Below, piece after piece: positions 1-8,117 of a stretch of DNA of 40,906 nucleotides. Source of the DNA: Bacteroidia bacterium (GTDB taxonomy: Bacteria; Bacteroidota; Bacteroidia; Bacteroidales; GWF2-35-48); contig JACREX010000256.1 in assembly GCA_016212695.1 (NCBI GenBank), positions 1 through 40,906 of the forward strand. The letters are read 5' to 3'. The position numbers were made by a program, and so were the translations under genes. The notes below the pieces were generated by a model. The model ran no database searches, had not been told where the DNA came from, and worked only from the letters and a program-made list of their open reading frames with translations. Position 1 is the first letter of the stretch. Every line of letters begins with the position of its first letter.

Positions 1-137
1 TGGTTTATGTATCAAAGAGACCTTAAGGTTGCCGAAGAAAAATTAAAAACATGGTTCACTGCTATCCTTGATTCGCCGGATGCATATAAATTATATAGGG
101 CATTTAAAAAAAATGCTGTGAATATTAGAACTTAGCC
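1..137 (+). mobile_element. Insertion sequence terminus (left copy) with 3' end of presumed transposase
   Basis: This stretch is repeated in inverted orientation at 40769-40905 with one difference in 137 bp (position 87 T against C), which is synonymous (Tyr TAT/TAC) in the reading frame. On the plus strand it is open from the first base and encodes 44 residues beginning WFMYQRDLKV and ending NAVNIRT, with the stop at 133-135, two bases from the point where the two copies stop matching. A stop codon lying inside the repeat end is what an IS with a terminal inverted repeat would give. The element end read from outside begins GGCTAAGTTCTAATATTCAC. I do not recognise the IS family from the C-terminus alone, and the rest of the element is outside the window. 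Confidence 0.75.
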
Positions 138-415
138 GATTTTATTAAAGAATTATTAATGCCATGAAACCAATCCTGATTGTTTTTCCCTACTTTTTTT
201 ATCCATTTCTGATTTCCATAATGGTCAAATGCCATTATAAAAACATAAACACTATCCCACCCGCCACCTCCAAGAATAACATAGCCTGAATCTGTTTCAA
301 CAACATTTCTTGAAACAGCGGGTAATGTGTCGTAGTAAATTTTATTAAAAGTAATAATCTGCGAAAGACTGCTTTTAATTAAAAATAAAAAGAATATGAG
401 AAGAATATATTTCAT
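125..415 (-). pseudogene. Secreted repeat/propeller-type protein, 3' truncated by IS insertion
   Basis: A reading frame starting MKYILLIFFLFLIKSSLSQ (Sec signal peptide) continues with ETDSGYVILGGGGWDS and AFDHYGNQKWIKKVGK. That is the style of Bacteroidota secreted proteins with repeated beta-propeller or delta-60-like modules, which are normally many hundreds of residues long. The last residues AKF and the stop at 125-127 are read from inside the IS copy, so the gene was cut at about position 137. An in-frame ATG at 433 lies inside a terminator hairpin, so the start at 415 is preferred. The remnant is about 96 residues, probably not functional, and its parent function is unknown. Confidence 0.6.
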
Positions 416-421
416 AAAGAA

Positions 422-445
422 AGGCGACAACATAAGTTGCCGCCT
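422..445 (-). terminator. Hairpin terminator between the two secreted-protein remnants
   Basis: Arms at 422-431 and 436-445 pair with one mismatch around a 4-base ATAA loop. On the minus strand the stem is followed by TTCTTT. It lies just after the stop of the FG-GAP gene (454) and before the start at 415, so it most likely ends the FG-GAP transcript. Confidence 0.55.
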
Positions 446-453
446 GATTTTAA

Positions 454-933
454 TTAACGAATAATTAAAAATAATTTATTGAATCTTCTTAAACCATCGC
501 TATCATATTCCGAACCTACAGCTATATCTAAAACACCATCGCCATCGAGGTCGCCAAGAGGCGAAACCGCAGTGCCGAATAAAACGCCATTAGCAAGACT
601 ACCGGTGAAACCGCCTTGTGTACTGCTGATTTTCTGACATGATTTTACGGTTCTGTCGGCATTCATAAACAGGATATAAACAGCGCCACGATCCGTACCG
701 CCGTCGTCATCGCGTGGAGCGCCTACAACCATATCAACAACGCCATCATTATCCAGATCACCAATTGCGTCAACAGAAAATCCGAACATATCGCTGTTGT
801 TTAACGGACATGTTAAATTACCAAAAAGAGAACTTATCTTTTGATAAGATACAACTGTGTTAACCTGCGCATTGGCAACAATGCATAATAACAGCCCTGC
901 AGCTGTCAGCAAAAAGGTAAAAAGGTTTTTCAT
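454..933 (-). CDS. FG-GAP repeat secreted protein, apparently C-terminally truncated
   Basis: The product is 159 residues with a signal peptide (residues 1-22, ending IVANAQ). Two FG-GAP-type modules follow, each with a calcium-binding loop: FGFSVDAIGDLDNDGVVDM with VVGAPRDDDGG, then FGTAVSPLGDLDGDGVLDI with AVGSEYDSDG. FG-GAP modules form the blades of integrin-like beta-propellers, which need about seven; here only two are present. After DSDG the sequence switches to an unrelated basic/hydrophobic tail (LRRFNKLFLIIR) and stops, which looks like a deletion junction. Most members are long cell-surface adhesins with a T9SS domain, absent here. The frame is intact and has its own promoter box and terminator, but it is probably a gene remnant. 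Confidence 0.7.
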   Translation of the reverse strand: MKNLFTFLLTAAGLLLCIVANAQVNTVVSYQKISSLFGNLTCPLNNSDMFGFSVDAIGDLDNDGVVDMVVGAPRDDDGGTDRGAVYILFMNADRTVKSCQKISSTQGGFTGSLANGVLFGTAVSPLGDLDGDGVLDIAVGSEYDSDGLRRFNKLFLIIR

Positions 934-974
934 AGATTTATGTTTTTTTTTAGATTATTATCCCGGTATTATAA

Positions 975-982
975 CAAATATA
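975..982 (-). promoter_or_regulatory. Bacteroidota -7 box upstream of FG-GAP gene
   Basis: The minus strand reads TATATTTG, matching TAnnTTTG, 42 bp before the start at 933. No clear -33 element is seen. The rest of the 934-1158 gap holds only short simple direct repeats (TGATTGGTGATTGGTGATTT around 1070-1090 and variants of CCTGCATCCTG around 1100-1130). Confidence 0.5.
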
Positions 983-1158
983 GAGTAAAATAACCGGAGA
1001 TCTGAAATTATTTGGAAGAATGTTTTCAACAAAGGGAAAAATATACAGGTTTATTTTGATTAGTGAATAGTGATTGGTGATTGGTGATTTTGGATTTGAA
1101 ACCTGCATCCTGTAACCTGCATTCTGCATCCTATATCTTGGAATTTTGGATTGAATAT

Positions 1159-1581
1159 TTAGACATTCAATAATTTCAGATACTCGTCTTCTTTAGCAGT
1201 CATCGCAGCCTTCTGCGCAGGAGTTTTGTCATTGTAACCGAACAGATGGAGCAGGCCATGAATCATTACCCGTAACAACTCGTTCTGAAAAGTAACGTTG
1301 AATTTTTCTGCATTTTCTCTGATCCGGTCAACACTGATGAAAATATCGCCCGAAATCACATTGTTTTCAGAGTAGTCAAACGAGATCACATCTGTAAAAT
1401 AATCGTGCGAAAGGTATTTTATATTTAAATCAAGAAGATAATTGTCGGAGCAAAAAATAAAAATAACCTCGTCTGCTTTGTGGTCTTCACGTTTAATTAT
1501 TTCAGTAAAGCAATTAATAACAGAATCCCCGTTTTCGATGGGAGAAGGAACATCCTGTGTGAAAAAGTTTATTTTTTTCAA
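1159..1581 (-). CDS. ybeY: Endoribonuclease YbeY (rRNA maturation factor)
   Basis: The product is 140 residues, normal for this UPF0054 family. The metal-binding motif is HGLLHLFGYND: His108 and His112 are kept, and the third ligand is Asp118 instead of the His of E. coli YbeY, a substitution I believe is common in Bacteroidota homologues. The upstream conserved motif is DVISFDY (residues 64-70). The family is a single-strand endoribonuclease involved in 16S rRNA 3'-end maturation and ribosome quality control in the cytoplasm. It is the last gene of a four-gene minus-strand operon and starts 6 bp after the HATPase stop. Confidence 0.95.
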   Translation of the reverse strand: MKKINFFTQDVPSPIENGDSVINCFTEIIKREDHKADEVIFIFCSDNYLLDLNIKYLSHDYFTDVISFDYSENNVISGDIFISVDRIRENAEKFNVTFQNELLRVMIHGLLHLFGYNDKTPAQKAAMTAKEDEYLKLLNV

Positions 1582-1587
1582 CTATAT

Positions 1588-1989
1588 TTATTTCAATTTG
1601 AATTTAAGTTCTACTTCACGGCCGTTGTCGAAAAAATTAACTTCATCTGCAAGATGGCGCATCAGAAAAATTCCACGCCCATGAGGGTTTTCAAGGTTTT
1701 CGCTTATTGTGGGGTCTGGGATATTCGTAGAATCAAAACCCGTGCCCTGGTCAAAAATTTTAAACGTGAGATTCCGTGTGTCTTTCGTAAAAATCACTTT
1801 TACATTTTTCCTGGGATCAAACTTATTGCCATGAAGTATTGCATTGTTGACGGCTTCGATGATTGCAACAAGGATATTTCCATAAATCTCTGTGCCTAAT
1901 CTGTATTCTACTGATATATCATCAATGAATTTCTCTGCCAGAGTAATGTTTTCAATTTTGGATGGGAAGTTAATCTCTGTATTCATCAA
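1588..1989 (-). CDS. Anti-sigma-factor-type ATP-binding protein (RsbW-like HATPase)
   Basis: This is a stand-alone GHKL ATPase domain of 133 residues. The N box is EAVNNAILHGN (about 45-55), the G1 box DQGTGFD (80-86) and the G2 box GRGIFLMRHLAD (104-115). There is no sensor or phosphoacceptor domain, as in RsbW/SpoIIAB serine kinases that bind sigma factors. Its partner is not identifiable from the window. The ATGA overlap with the upstream DUF4175 gene (its stop ends at 1986) implies translational coupling. The arrangement DUF4175 - HATPase - ybeY is a familiar Bacteroidota block, so it is likely core. The target sigma factor or antagonist is unknown. Confidence 0.85.
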   Translation of the reverse strand: MMNTEINFPSKIENITLAEKFIDDISVEYRLGTEIYGNILVAIIEAVNNAILHGNKFDPRKNVKVIFTKDTRNLTFKIFDQGTGFDSTNIPDPTISENLENPHGRGIFLMRHLADEVNFFDNGREVELKFKLK

Positions 1990-4900
1990 TTTTCATTTAG
2001 TTTTATTAAATACTCCTTGTATTTATTTTTATAGTATTTATAAAGTTTCAAACCGGACGTGTTTAACATTTCATTGAACTTCGAATTTATACCTTTATAC
2101 TTAAAAAACTGCTCCGGGTTACTAAAATTTTCGTTTTTCGCTTCTTTGGATTCTCTTTTATTATCTATTTCACGTTGATATTCAGAGTTTTCGGCTTCAA
2201 GCAACCGGGTAACAATTAAATTCTGCCTTTTTAATGTTTCGGGTGTAATATTTTTATTTACAAGGTCGGTCTGGTTTTTATCTAACAGGCTTTTAATTTC
2301 GTTCAATGCTTTCTGCGCCTGAGGATTTATGGTTGAATTGCTTGTAATATCATTAAGCATTTGCTGAAAAATCTCCTGCTGGGCCAGCATCTTCGACAGT
2401 TGTTTATTCATTGAATTGGGGTTATAGCTGCCGTTTCCGTCTTTTTTCCCGTTTTTTAGCTGATTTATCATTTGTTCCATCTGCGATTTCAGAGATTCCT
2501 GCTGCTGCCTCATGCTTTGCAGGGATTGTTTCTTGCCTTTCCCGCCCTTTTTGGGTTTGCTGCACTGGCTGTCAGACATTCCATCCATCTGGTTTTGCAT
2601 TTGATTAAGCGCTTCTGAAAGCAGCAGGGCAAGGTTATTTGCAGAGGTCATTACTAATTGCTGGTTGGTTCTGGCCTGGCCGACATTGCGTTCGCCCAGC
2701 CCATCCAGCGTTTTTTCCATATATCTTTCAAGCGATGCCTGTTCCTTATTTATTACTGATTTTATCTGGGGAGTTCTTTTTGCCAGCGCTGTCAATGAAT
2801 CTTTAATGACCTTGTAGCTTTCAGCAAGATTTTTCTGTTGGCTGACCACCTCCACATACTTTGGATTCCTGGGTTGAATATCTTTTAAAACGCCCATCAG
2901 CGCTTCCTGGTCAAATGAAAAGGTAATCAGGTTTTCAAGAATTTTCCGCAACGCATCCATGTCTTCTTCCTGCTGTGCCGCCTGGCATTGCTGCATCATC
3001 TGTTTCATGGAACCGGCCATATTCTTGAGTTTTTTGGATGTTTCTTTCTGCTTTTTGGACGCTTTATTCATTTTATTCTCTTTCATGTTTTGATTCCCCT
3101 GCTTGAAATCCTCTTTGATACTTTTCATTTCTTCCTCTTTATCGTCGAGTTTCATCGGGCTTTTTAATTCTTTGTTCTGATCCTGGATATCCTGGTATTC
3201 CTGAGAAATTTTATCGAATTCGCCGGATTGTTCATTCTGCTTTTCAGAGAGGCTTTCTTTATCCTGCTCCGCATTTTTGTCGCCGGTCTTTTCGGAGAGT
3301 TTTTCCTGGTCGTCGGCAAGTTTATCTATCCGGTCAATGGTATTGTCAATTTTCTTTTCAAGTTCATACTTTTTCAGAAGCTCCATATTCCTGTCTAATT
3401 GCTTAGAAAGATCATCCATAGACAATTTGATATCTTTCGACAATTCGTTGATCTTTTTTTTATCATAGTCCTGCATCAGTTTATTCAGTTCTTCCATCAT
3501 TTTTTTCAGATCATCGGTCATAACATTATTAAGCAGTTCCTGCAATTGTTTTTGCTTTTCAAGAATTTCCTTTTCTTTTTCAGTGAGGGAATTCATCATT
3601 TCGTTCTTCTGTTTAAATTCTTTTGATATCTGCTGCGTGAGTTCATTCAACTGGTTTTGCTTTGAAGAAATCTGCTCCATCATTTTGGTTTTGTCCCAGG
3701 ACGAAAGGTTTTTATTAATCAGGCTTTCCTGCATATTGTTGATATCCCGTTTCAACTCTTTGGCCAGTTTCATGCTCTGTGATAATTTGTCCTGAAGGTT
3801 TTTGGCCGTCTGATCTTCGATCTTTTGAATTTCGTCTTTAGTCGGGATTATAAACTCATAAACGGAAGATCGGGCAGATTTGCTGCCATTCACAGCGTCG
3901 TTATCCCACACTTCGAAATAATACTCGATTTTTCGCTTATCACTAATGTTTATGCTTGAAAAATCAAAAGAATAATAGAACTCATGGGAAGTGGTATTTT
4001 TATTGACAGGGATATTTACAGAAAACAAAGAATCCTTAACAATATCTGATTTATCATGAACTGTTTTGATATTAAATGTAAGCTTGCCGAATCCGTAATC
4101 ATCGTTAATGAGTCCATTGAAATAAAAGGCGGAGAACTTTGCAGAGTCTTTGATGTTATTGACCTTTATGCCCGGAGCCAGATCCGGGATCACATTGACG
4201 GAATATTTGACAAATTCATTTTTATTAAAAAATTTATTCGCTACAGCCACTTTATAGTTCATGCTTTGCAAAAACGATTTAGATACAGCGAATCCATTAT
4301 TATCTCTGGAAGCTGAATATTTAACGGTATCATTAAAAATCACCCACAGCGAATCAATATCTTTTGTGTTGAAAGTCCATTTCACTTTCGATCCGCAGGG
4401 CACGGTAATGTCTCCCACATTATTATATATTTTATTTGTATCCTTCGTGTATGCGGGAACATCCACCATAATATTAAAATCAATGATCACCGGAGAAGGG
4501 AGTACCTGAAGCCGATACTTTTTCGACGTATAGGTCTCCGCTAAAAAATAAAAATCCACGGAATTATTTATACTTTTAAATGTATAGGAAAACTTGGATT
4601 TCGAAATTTTACTCATCAGAAAATTATTATTTCCGAAAGCGATGGAAACATTCTCGGGAACATAACTGCCTCGCACTTCCATCTTCACCTGGTAATTCCT
4701 GCCTTTCTGAACAAACAGCGAGTCGTTGAGAAGGATAAACTGATACGGCGCTTCCGACTCAAAATAGGTGGCATGTTTAATTATCCTCTGTGTTCCTTCG
4801 GTAATTACCGATGGCCAGAAAATAAAAATAATCAAAACCAGGATGGCCAGTCCGGCAAGATATTTTAAATACTTCAGGTTTTCCCTGAAGTTGACAGCCG

Positions 4901-5339
4901 CATTAAAGGGTATGGGTTTCAGTTCGAAAATTCTCTGGTTAATACTTGCAATAACCAACTCCCGCGAAAACACATTCATGTTTTCGAGATCGGCCAATTC
5001 AAGCGTATTATGAAGTTTATCCTGAAGGCGGTTAAAATGGGCTGCCAATATCTGAGCGGCCTGCTTGTATGAAATAATCCTGCCTATTTTAAAGAACTGC
5101 AATACGGGTATAAAAATAAATCTTACAAATACTACTAAGAAAAGTAAAAACGAGATGTAAAAAATAATCGTTCTTACCGCTATAGAAAAATGCCCGTAAT
5201 ATTCGGAAACAACGGTAGATAAAAAGAAAACCAAGTATATTGAAGCAGAGAGCAGGGCGCCCCGGATGATCTGGTTTTTATAATACTTCCGGATAAAGTC
5301 GTCTAACTTCCGTATCAGTATGTTGTAGTTTTCATCCAT
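1986..5339 (-). CDS. DUF4175 family large membrane-anchored coiled-coil protein
   Basis: The product is 1117 residues and belongs to the Bacteroidota-specific DUF4175 family of unknown function. Three hydrophobic segments lie near the N-terminus (about residues 24-45, 55-80 and 155-177), followed by a beta-rich region to about residue 500. A very long Gln/Lys/Glu-rich coiled-coil region follows (about 510-1000) with many Met and Asn residues and no recognisable catalytic motif. Such proteins are presumed to be anchored in the inner membrane with a large external domain. It sits between ddl (5 bp gap) and the HATPase (4 bp overlap), so it is co-transcribed with a peptidoglycan-precursor gene and a regulatory ATPase. 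A role in envelope maintenance is inference from context only. Confidence 0.85.
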   Translation of the reverse strand: MDENYNILIRKLDDFIRKYYKNQIIRGALLSASIYLVFFLSTVVSEYYGHFSIAVRTIIFYISFLLFLVVFVRFIFIPVLQFFKIGRIISYKQAAQILAAHFNRLQDKLHNTLELADLENMNVFSRELVIASINQRIFELKPIPFNAAVNFRENLKYLKYLAGLAILVLIIFIFWPSVITEGTQRIIKHATYFESEAPYQFILLNDSLFVQKGRNYQVKMEVRGSYVPENVSIAFGNNNFLMSKISKSKFSYTFKSINNSVDFYFLAETYTSKKYRLQVLPSPVIIDFNIMVDVPAYTKDTNKIYNNVGDITVPCGSKVKWTFNTKDIDSLWVIFNDTVKYSASRDNNGFAVSKSFLQSMNYKVAVANKFFNKNEFVKYSVNVIPDLAPGIKVNNIKDSAKFSAFYFNGLINDDYGFGKLTFNIKTVHDKSDIVKDSLFSVNIPVNKNTTSHEFYYSFDFSSINISDKRKIEYYFEVWDNDAVNGSKSARSSVYEFIIPTKDEIQKIEDQTAKNLQDKLSQSMKLAKELKRDINNMQESLINKNLSSWDKTKMMEQISSKQNQLNELTQQISKEFKQKNEMMNSLTEKEKEILEKQKQLQELLNNVMTDDLKKMMEELNKLMQDYDKKKINELSKDIKLSMDDLSKQLDRNMELLKKYELEKKIDNTIDRIDKLADDQEKLSEKTGDKNAEQDKESLSEKQNEQSGEFDKISQEYQDIQDQNKELKSPMKLDDKEEEMKSIKEDFKQGNQNMKENKMNKASKKQKETSKKLKNMAGSMKQMMQQCQAAQQEEDMDALRKILENLITFSFDQEALMGVLKDIQPRNPKYVEVVSQQKNLAESYKVIKDSLTALAKRTPQIKSVINKEQASLERYMEKTLDGLGERNVGQARTNQQLVMTSANNLALLLSEALNQMQNQMDGMSDSQCSKPKKGGKGKKQSLQSMRQQQESLKSQMEQMINQLKNGKKDGNGSYNPNSMNKQLSKMLAQQEIFQQMLNDITSNSTINPQAQKALNEIKSLLDKNQTDLVNKNITPETLKRQNLIVTRLLEAENSEYQREIDNKRESKEAKNENFSNPEQFFKYKGINSKFNEMLNTSGLKLYKYYKNKYKEYLIKLNEN

Positions 5340-5344
5340 TCACT

Positions 5345-6325
5345 TCATGAACTTATGCAATCTTCTATAACCATTGTGAATAATTCGGTCATGGATATGC
5401 CTATTTTGGCAGCCTGCTGGGGGATGATGCTCATTTCGGTCATACCGGGAACCGTATTGATTTCGAGGAATACCATGCGGTTTTCCGTAAGAATAAAATC
5501 AACCCGGCAAATACCTTTACAATTGAGAGCGTCATATATCTTTGAAGTCCACTCCCGGCATTTGGTCTCTGCTTCTTTTGAAATTCTTGCCGGAGTAATT
5601 TCATCTGATCTTCCCTGCTTGTATTTTGCTTCTACATCAAAAAAATCATTTTTGGAAACGATCTCGGTAATCGGAAAAATAATCTCCCTGTTTTTTCTTT
5701 TAAAAACACCGCATGTGATTTCGGTACCTTTGATGTACTCTTCGATGATTACTTCGCTGTCTTCTTTAAATGCGGTTTCAACAGCAGTCTTTAATTCTCC
5801 GATCTCTTTTACTTTGGATGCGCCATAACTTGAGCCGCCATTATTTGGTTTAACAAAACAGGGCAATTGCAGTTTCTTTACGATCTTTTCAGGCTCAATC
5901 TTGTCCCGTTTGCGCAACAGCATTGCCTTAGCCGTATCTATATTAATATCCTTAAGATACAATTTGCAGGCATATTTATTAAACGTGATAGCCGATGAAA
6001 GCAAATCAGAGGTGGAATAAGGGATTCCTATTATATCAAAATATCCCTGAAGCACGCCGTTTTCTCCCGGAGTGCCATGGATTGCAATGAGGGCGAAATC
6101 AAAACGGATTTTTTCGTTATTAAACAGAATACTGAAGTCATCCTTATTGACTTTAATAGTATTGTATGGTTCATTCGTTACAGTCCAATCATGCCCTTTA
6201 ACAAATATCAGGAAGGGGTTATATTTTTCTTTGTCAACAATCCTGAATACCTGCTTCCCGCTGTTCAGAGACACTTCAGATTCTGATGAATCTCCCCCGA
6301 ATAATATGGCAATATTCTTTTTCAT
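5345..6325 (-). CDS. ddl: D-alanine--D-alanine ligase
   Basis: The product is 326 residues of the ATP-grasp fold. It opens with the conserved IAILFGGDSSESEVSL motif (about residues 5-20). The ATP-binding loop is NGGSSYGASKV (about 161-171), with EEYIKGTEITCGVF after it. The metal-binding and D-Ala site is FLEINTVPGMTEMSIIPQQA (about 290-309). The enzyme joins two D-alanines with ATP hydrolysis to make the peptidoglycan stem-peptide terminus, in the cytoplasm. It is the first gene of the operon running down to ybeY, with a -7 box 24 bp upstream. Length and motifs are complete. Confidence 0.96.
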   Translation of the reverse strand: MKKNIAILFGGDSSESEVSLNSGKQVFRIVDKEKYNPFLIFVKGHDWTVTNEPYNTIKVNKDDFSILFNNEKIRFDFALIAIHGTPGENGVLQGYFDIIGIPYSTSDLLSSAITFNKYACKLYLKDINIDTAKAMLLRKRDKIEPEKIVKKLQLPCFVKPNNGGSSYGASKVKEIGELKTAVETAFKEDSEVIIEEYIKGTEITCGVFKRKNREIIFPITEIVSKNDFFDVEAKYKQGRSDEITPARISKEAETKCREWTSKIYDALNCKGICRVDFILTENRMVFLEINTVPGMTEMSIIPQQAAKIGISMTELFTMVIEDCISS

Positions 6326-6348
6326 TTGAAATACTATATTAATCTGAA

Positions 6349-6356
6349 CAAAGATA
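6349..6356 (-). promoter_or_regulatory. Bacteroidota -7 box for the ddl operon
   Basis: The minus strand reads TATCTTTG (TAnnTTTG) ending 24 bp before the ddl start codon. A convincing -33 TTTG at 19-20 bp is not present. Confidence 0.55.
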
Positions 6357-6455
6357 ATTAAAAAACGTCAATCCCGGCGTACTTAGTTTGGAAGTCTGTT
6401 ATTTTATTTTTTATAATATATACCGCCCGCCAAATTACAAATTCAATAAAACAAA

Positions 6456-6483
6456 AAAGCTGCCTGATTATCCGGGCAGCTTT
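6456..6483 (-). terminator. Rho-independent terminator after the siaB-siaC pair
   Basis: Nine-bp arms at 6456-6464 and 6475-6483 (AAAGCTGCC / GGCAGCTTT) enclose a 10-base loop. On the minus strand the stem runs into a T-run (TTTTTTG). It begins about 20 bp after the siaC stop. Confidence 0.85.
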
Positions 6484-6502
6484 CTGTATTTCGAAGGATA
6501 TT

Positions 6503-6877
6503 TTACTGTTGTTCTATAACGTCAAACTTAACATTGATAAGCTTTGCATATCTTTGGCCGGAAGCCAGCATGTCAACATCATCTTTTTTATAGCACCACT
6601 TTACAACCACATCGCTTTTGCTGGATAATTTCTCGAGAAACAATAATATTTTTGCTACCTGCTTTGCCGATGCGGTATTAAAATACTCCAGCATAAATTC
6701 AAAGTTGGTTGTAGGATTAGGTGCCTGCAAATATAACTGCAGCCAATCGAATACAGGCTGATAAAACCCAATCGCATTTTCCGGAAGCGATCTCCCTGAT
6801 ATCTGAAAAATATTATTATTGGAATCAAATAATATCTTCGGGCTGTCTTCACTCGCTTCAATAAGGAATGCATCCAT
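6503..6877 (-). CDS. siaC: SiaC family (DUF1987) phospho-regulated partner protein
   Basis: The product is 124 residues, the usual size of the DUF1987/SiaC family. The core motif LEYFNTASAKQ places a threonine at residue 68. In Pseudomonas aeruginosa the kinase SiaB phosphorylates SiaC at Thr68, and unphosphorylated SiaC activates the diguanylate cyclase SiaD; SiaA reverses the phosphorylation. Here siaC follows a siaB-like gene by 12 bp on the same strand and is closed by a terminator, so the two form a transcription unit. No SiaA phosphatase or SiaD cyclase lies nearby, so the output partner in this organism is unknown. Family assignment is strong; the pathway is inferred by homology. Confidence 0.88.
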   Translation of the reverse strand: MDAFLIEASEDSPKILFDSNNNIFQISGRSLPENAIGFYQPVFDWLQLYLQAPNPTTNFEFMLEYFNTASAKQVAKILLFLEKLSSKSDVVVKWCYKKDDVDMLASGQRYAKLINVKFDVIEQQ

Positions 6878-6889
6878 ATTATAAAAAGA

Positions 6890-8020
6890 CTATTTATTTA
6901 TTATATATGTTTGTAAGGTATAAAAAGATACAGATTTATTTACCTGGTGGAAAGAACACCTTAATTTATTTCCGCTTTTAATTCTCAAATCAATAATTCC
7001 CAAACCAGATTCCTTGCTGTCGTCTATTTCAAAATTGAACAAACTTTTGATATAATGCTTATCCAGATCTTCTGCTTCCAGTGAATTGATATTGTCAATT
7101 TTAGCCTGGAGTTTATCTATTTTATTATTCATTATGTAATTACCCGTCGTAATAACATAATGCCCCATTTTTTCTCCGATCAGGAATAATCCCGGATTTC
7201 CGCTACTATCGGGCACTATATTTGTTCCATGCTTGATAATATTCTGAAGCATTTCGACAATCAGATAAAACACTTTATTTTTTACGGATTCGGATCCTGT
7301 AATTTGTCCTTTAATAGTACCAAGAAGATTCAGCAAGCTTTCCTGGTTGAAAAGGCCGTTAAAAATCAGGCGGACGCTGCCCACGTTTAACAGCTTATGA
7401 ATATTCATTATATTTTTCAGCGATTCATCACTGCCCTCTGATGCTTCGCTGCCTTCAGCCAAGGCAGGTACTGTGTGCAGGTAGAAATATGAATATTTGT
7501 CGTCAATAGGGTCAAATTCAAAAAGAAGTTTATTTCCGGATTTTCTTGCCATATCTATCAATCCGAGCCCGGCGCCGCCTTTGTTTGAGATGGAGCCCTC
7601 TTCGAGAACTTCTTTATAATAATCTTTTAATGCGTCTTTGTCGAGGCTGTTGATTTTTTCCAGCAGGGTTTTCAAGTTATCTATATTCACCTTTTCAATA
7701 ACATTTCCAGTAGTGATATAGTATTTCTCTTCTTTCTTCTGAATGACAAAAATTCCGTAATATTCCTGAGAGGCTTCTTCGCTGTCTTCCTGGTGGCGTG
7801 TGATGTTCTGCAAGCCTTCTACCATGATGGAATATATTCTTTTTCTTACCTTGGACGATTGTTCTTCTTTTTCAAGATTCGCTTCGGTTAATAAAAGGAT
7901 ATTATCAGTAATGTTCTGATCAAAATGTCCCCGATAAATGTATCCCAGGTTATCCTTTTGCATACCTTCAAACAACTCGTATGCAAAATTCAAATTCACA
8001 TTACTGAAGTCCGCCATCAC
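6890..8020 (-). CDS. siaB: SiaB family protein kinase (DUF6272), two tandem domains fused
   Basis: The product is 376 residues, about twice the usual SiaB length of roughly 180. Two homologous halves each carry a GHKL-like N box (MVEGLQNITRH, about 66-76; IVEMLQNIIKH, about 251-262) and a glycine-rich G2 box (GAGLGLIDMARKSG, about 149-162; ESGLGIIDLRIKSG, about 337-350). A Glu/Ser-rich linker (EGSEASEGSDES) joins them near residue 195. Known SiaB phosphorylates SiaC and so blocks SiaD activation. Both halves keep the ATP-site motifs, so both could bind ATP; the halves are diverged enough to suggest an old duplication. The start codon could be residue 1 or 2 (two consecutive Met). Confidence 0.85.
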   Translation of the reverse strand: MMADFSNVNLNFAYELFEGMQKDNLGYIYRGHFDQNITDNILLLTEANLEKEEQSSKVRKRIYSIMVEGLQNITRHQEDSEEASQEYYGIFVIQKKEEKYYITTGNVIEKVNIDNLKTLLEKINSLDKDALKDYYKEVLEEGSISNKGGAGLGLIDMARKSGNKLLFEFDPIDDKYSYFYLHTVPALAEGSEASEGSDESLKNIMNIHKLLNVGSVRLIFNGLFNQESLLNLLGTIKGQITGSESVKNKVFYLIVEMLQNIIKHGTNIVPDSSGNPGLFLIGEKMGHYVITTGNYIMNNKIDKLQAKIDNINSLEAEDLDKHYIKSLFNFEIDDSKESGLGIIDLRIKSGNKLRCSFHQVNKSVSFYTLQTYIINK

Positions 8021-8117
8021 CTTTAAAATTTAGAGTTTTTAAAAATACTAAAATATTTTATATAAAAAGCCTTTAATAAAATTTTTATTCACATTCTTAC
8101 TGTTGAAAGCAATCGGG

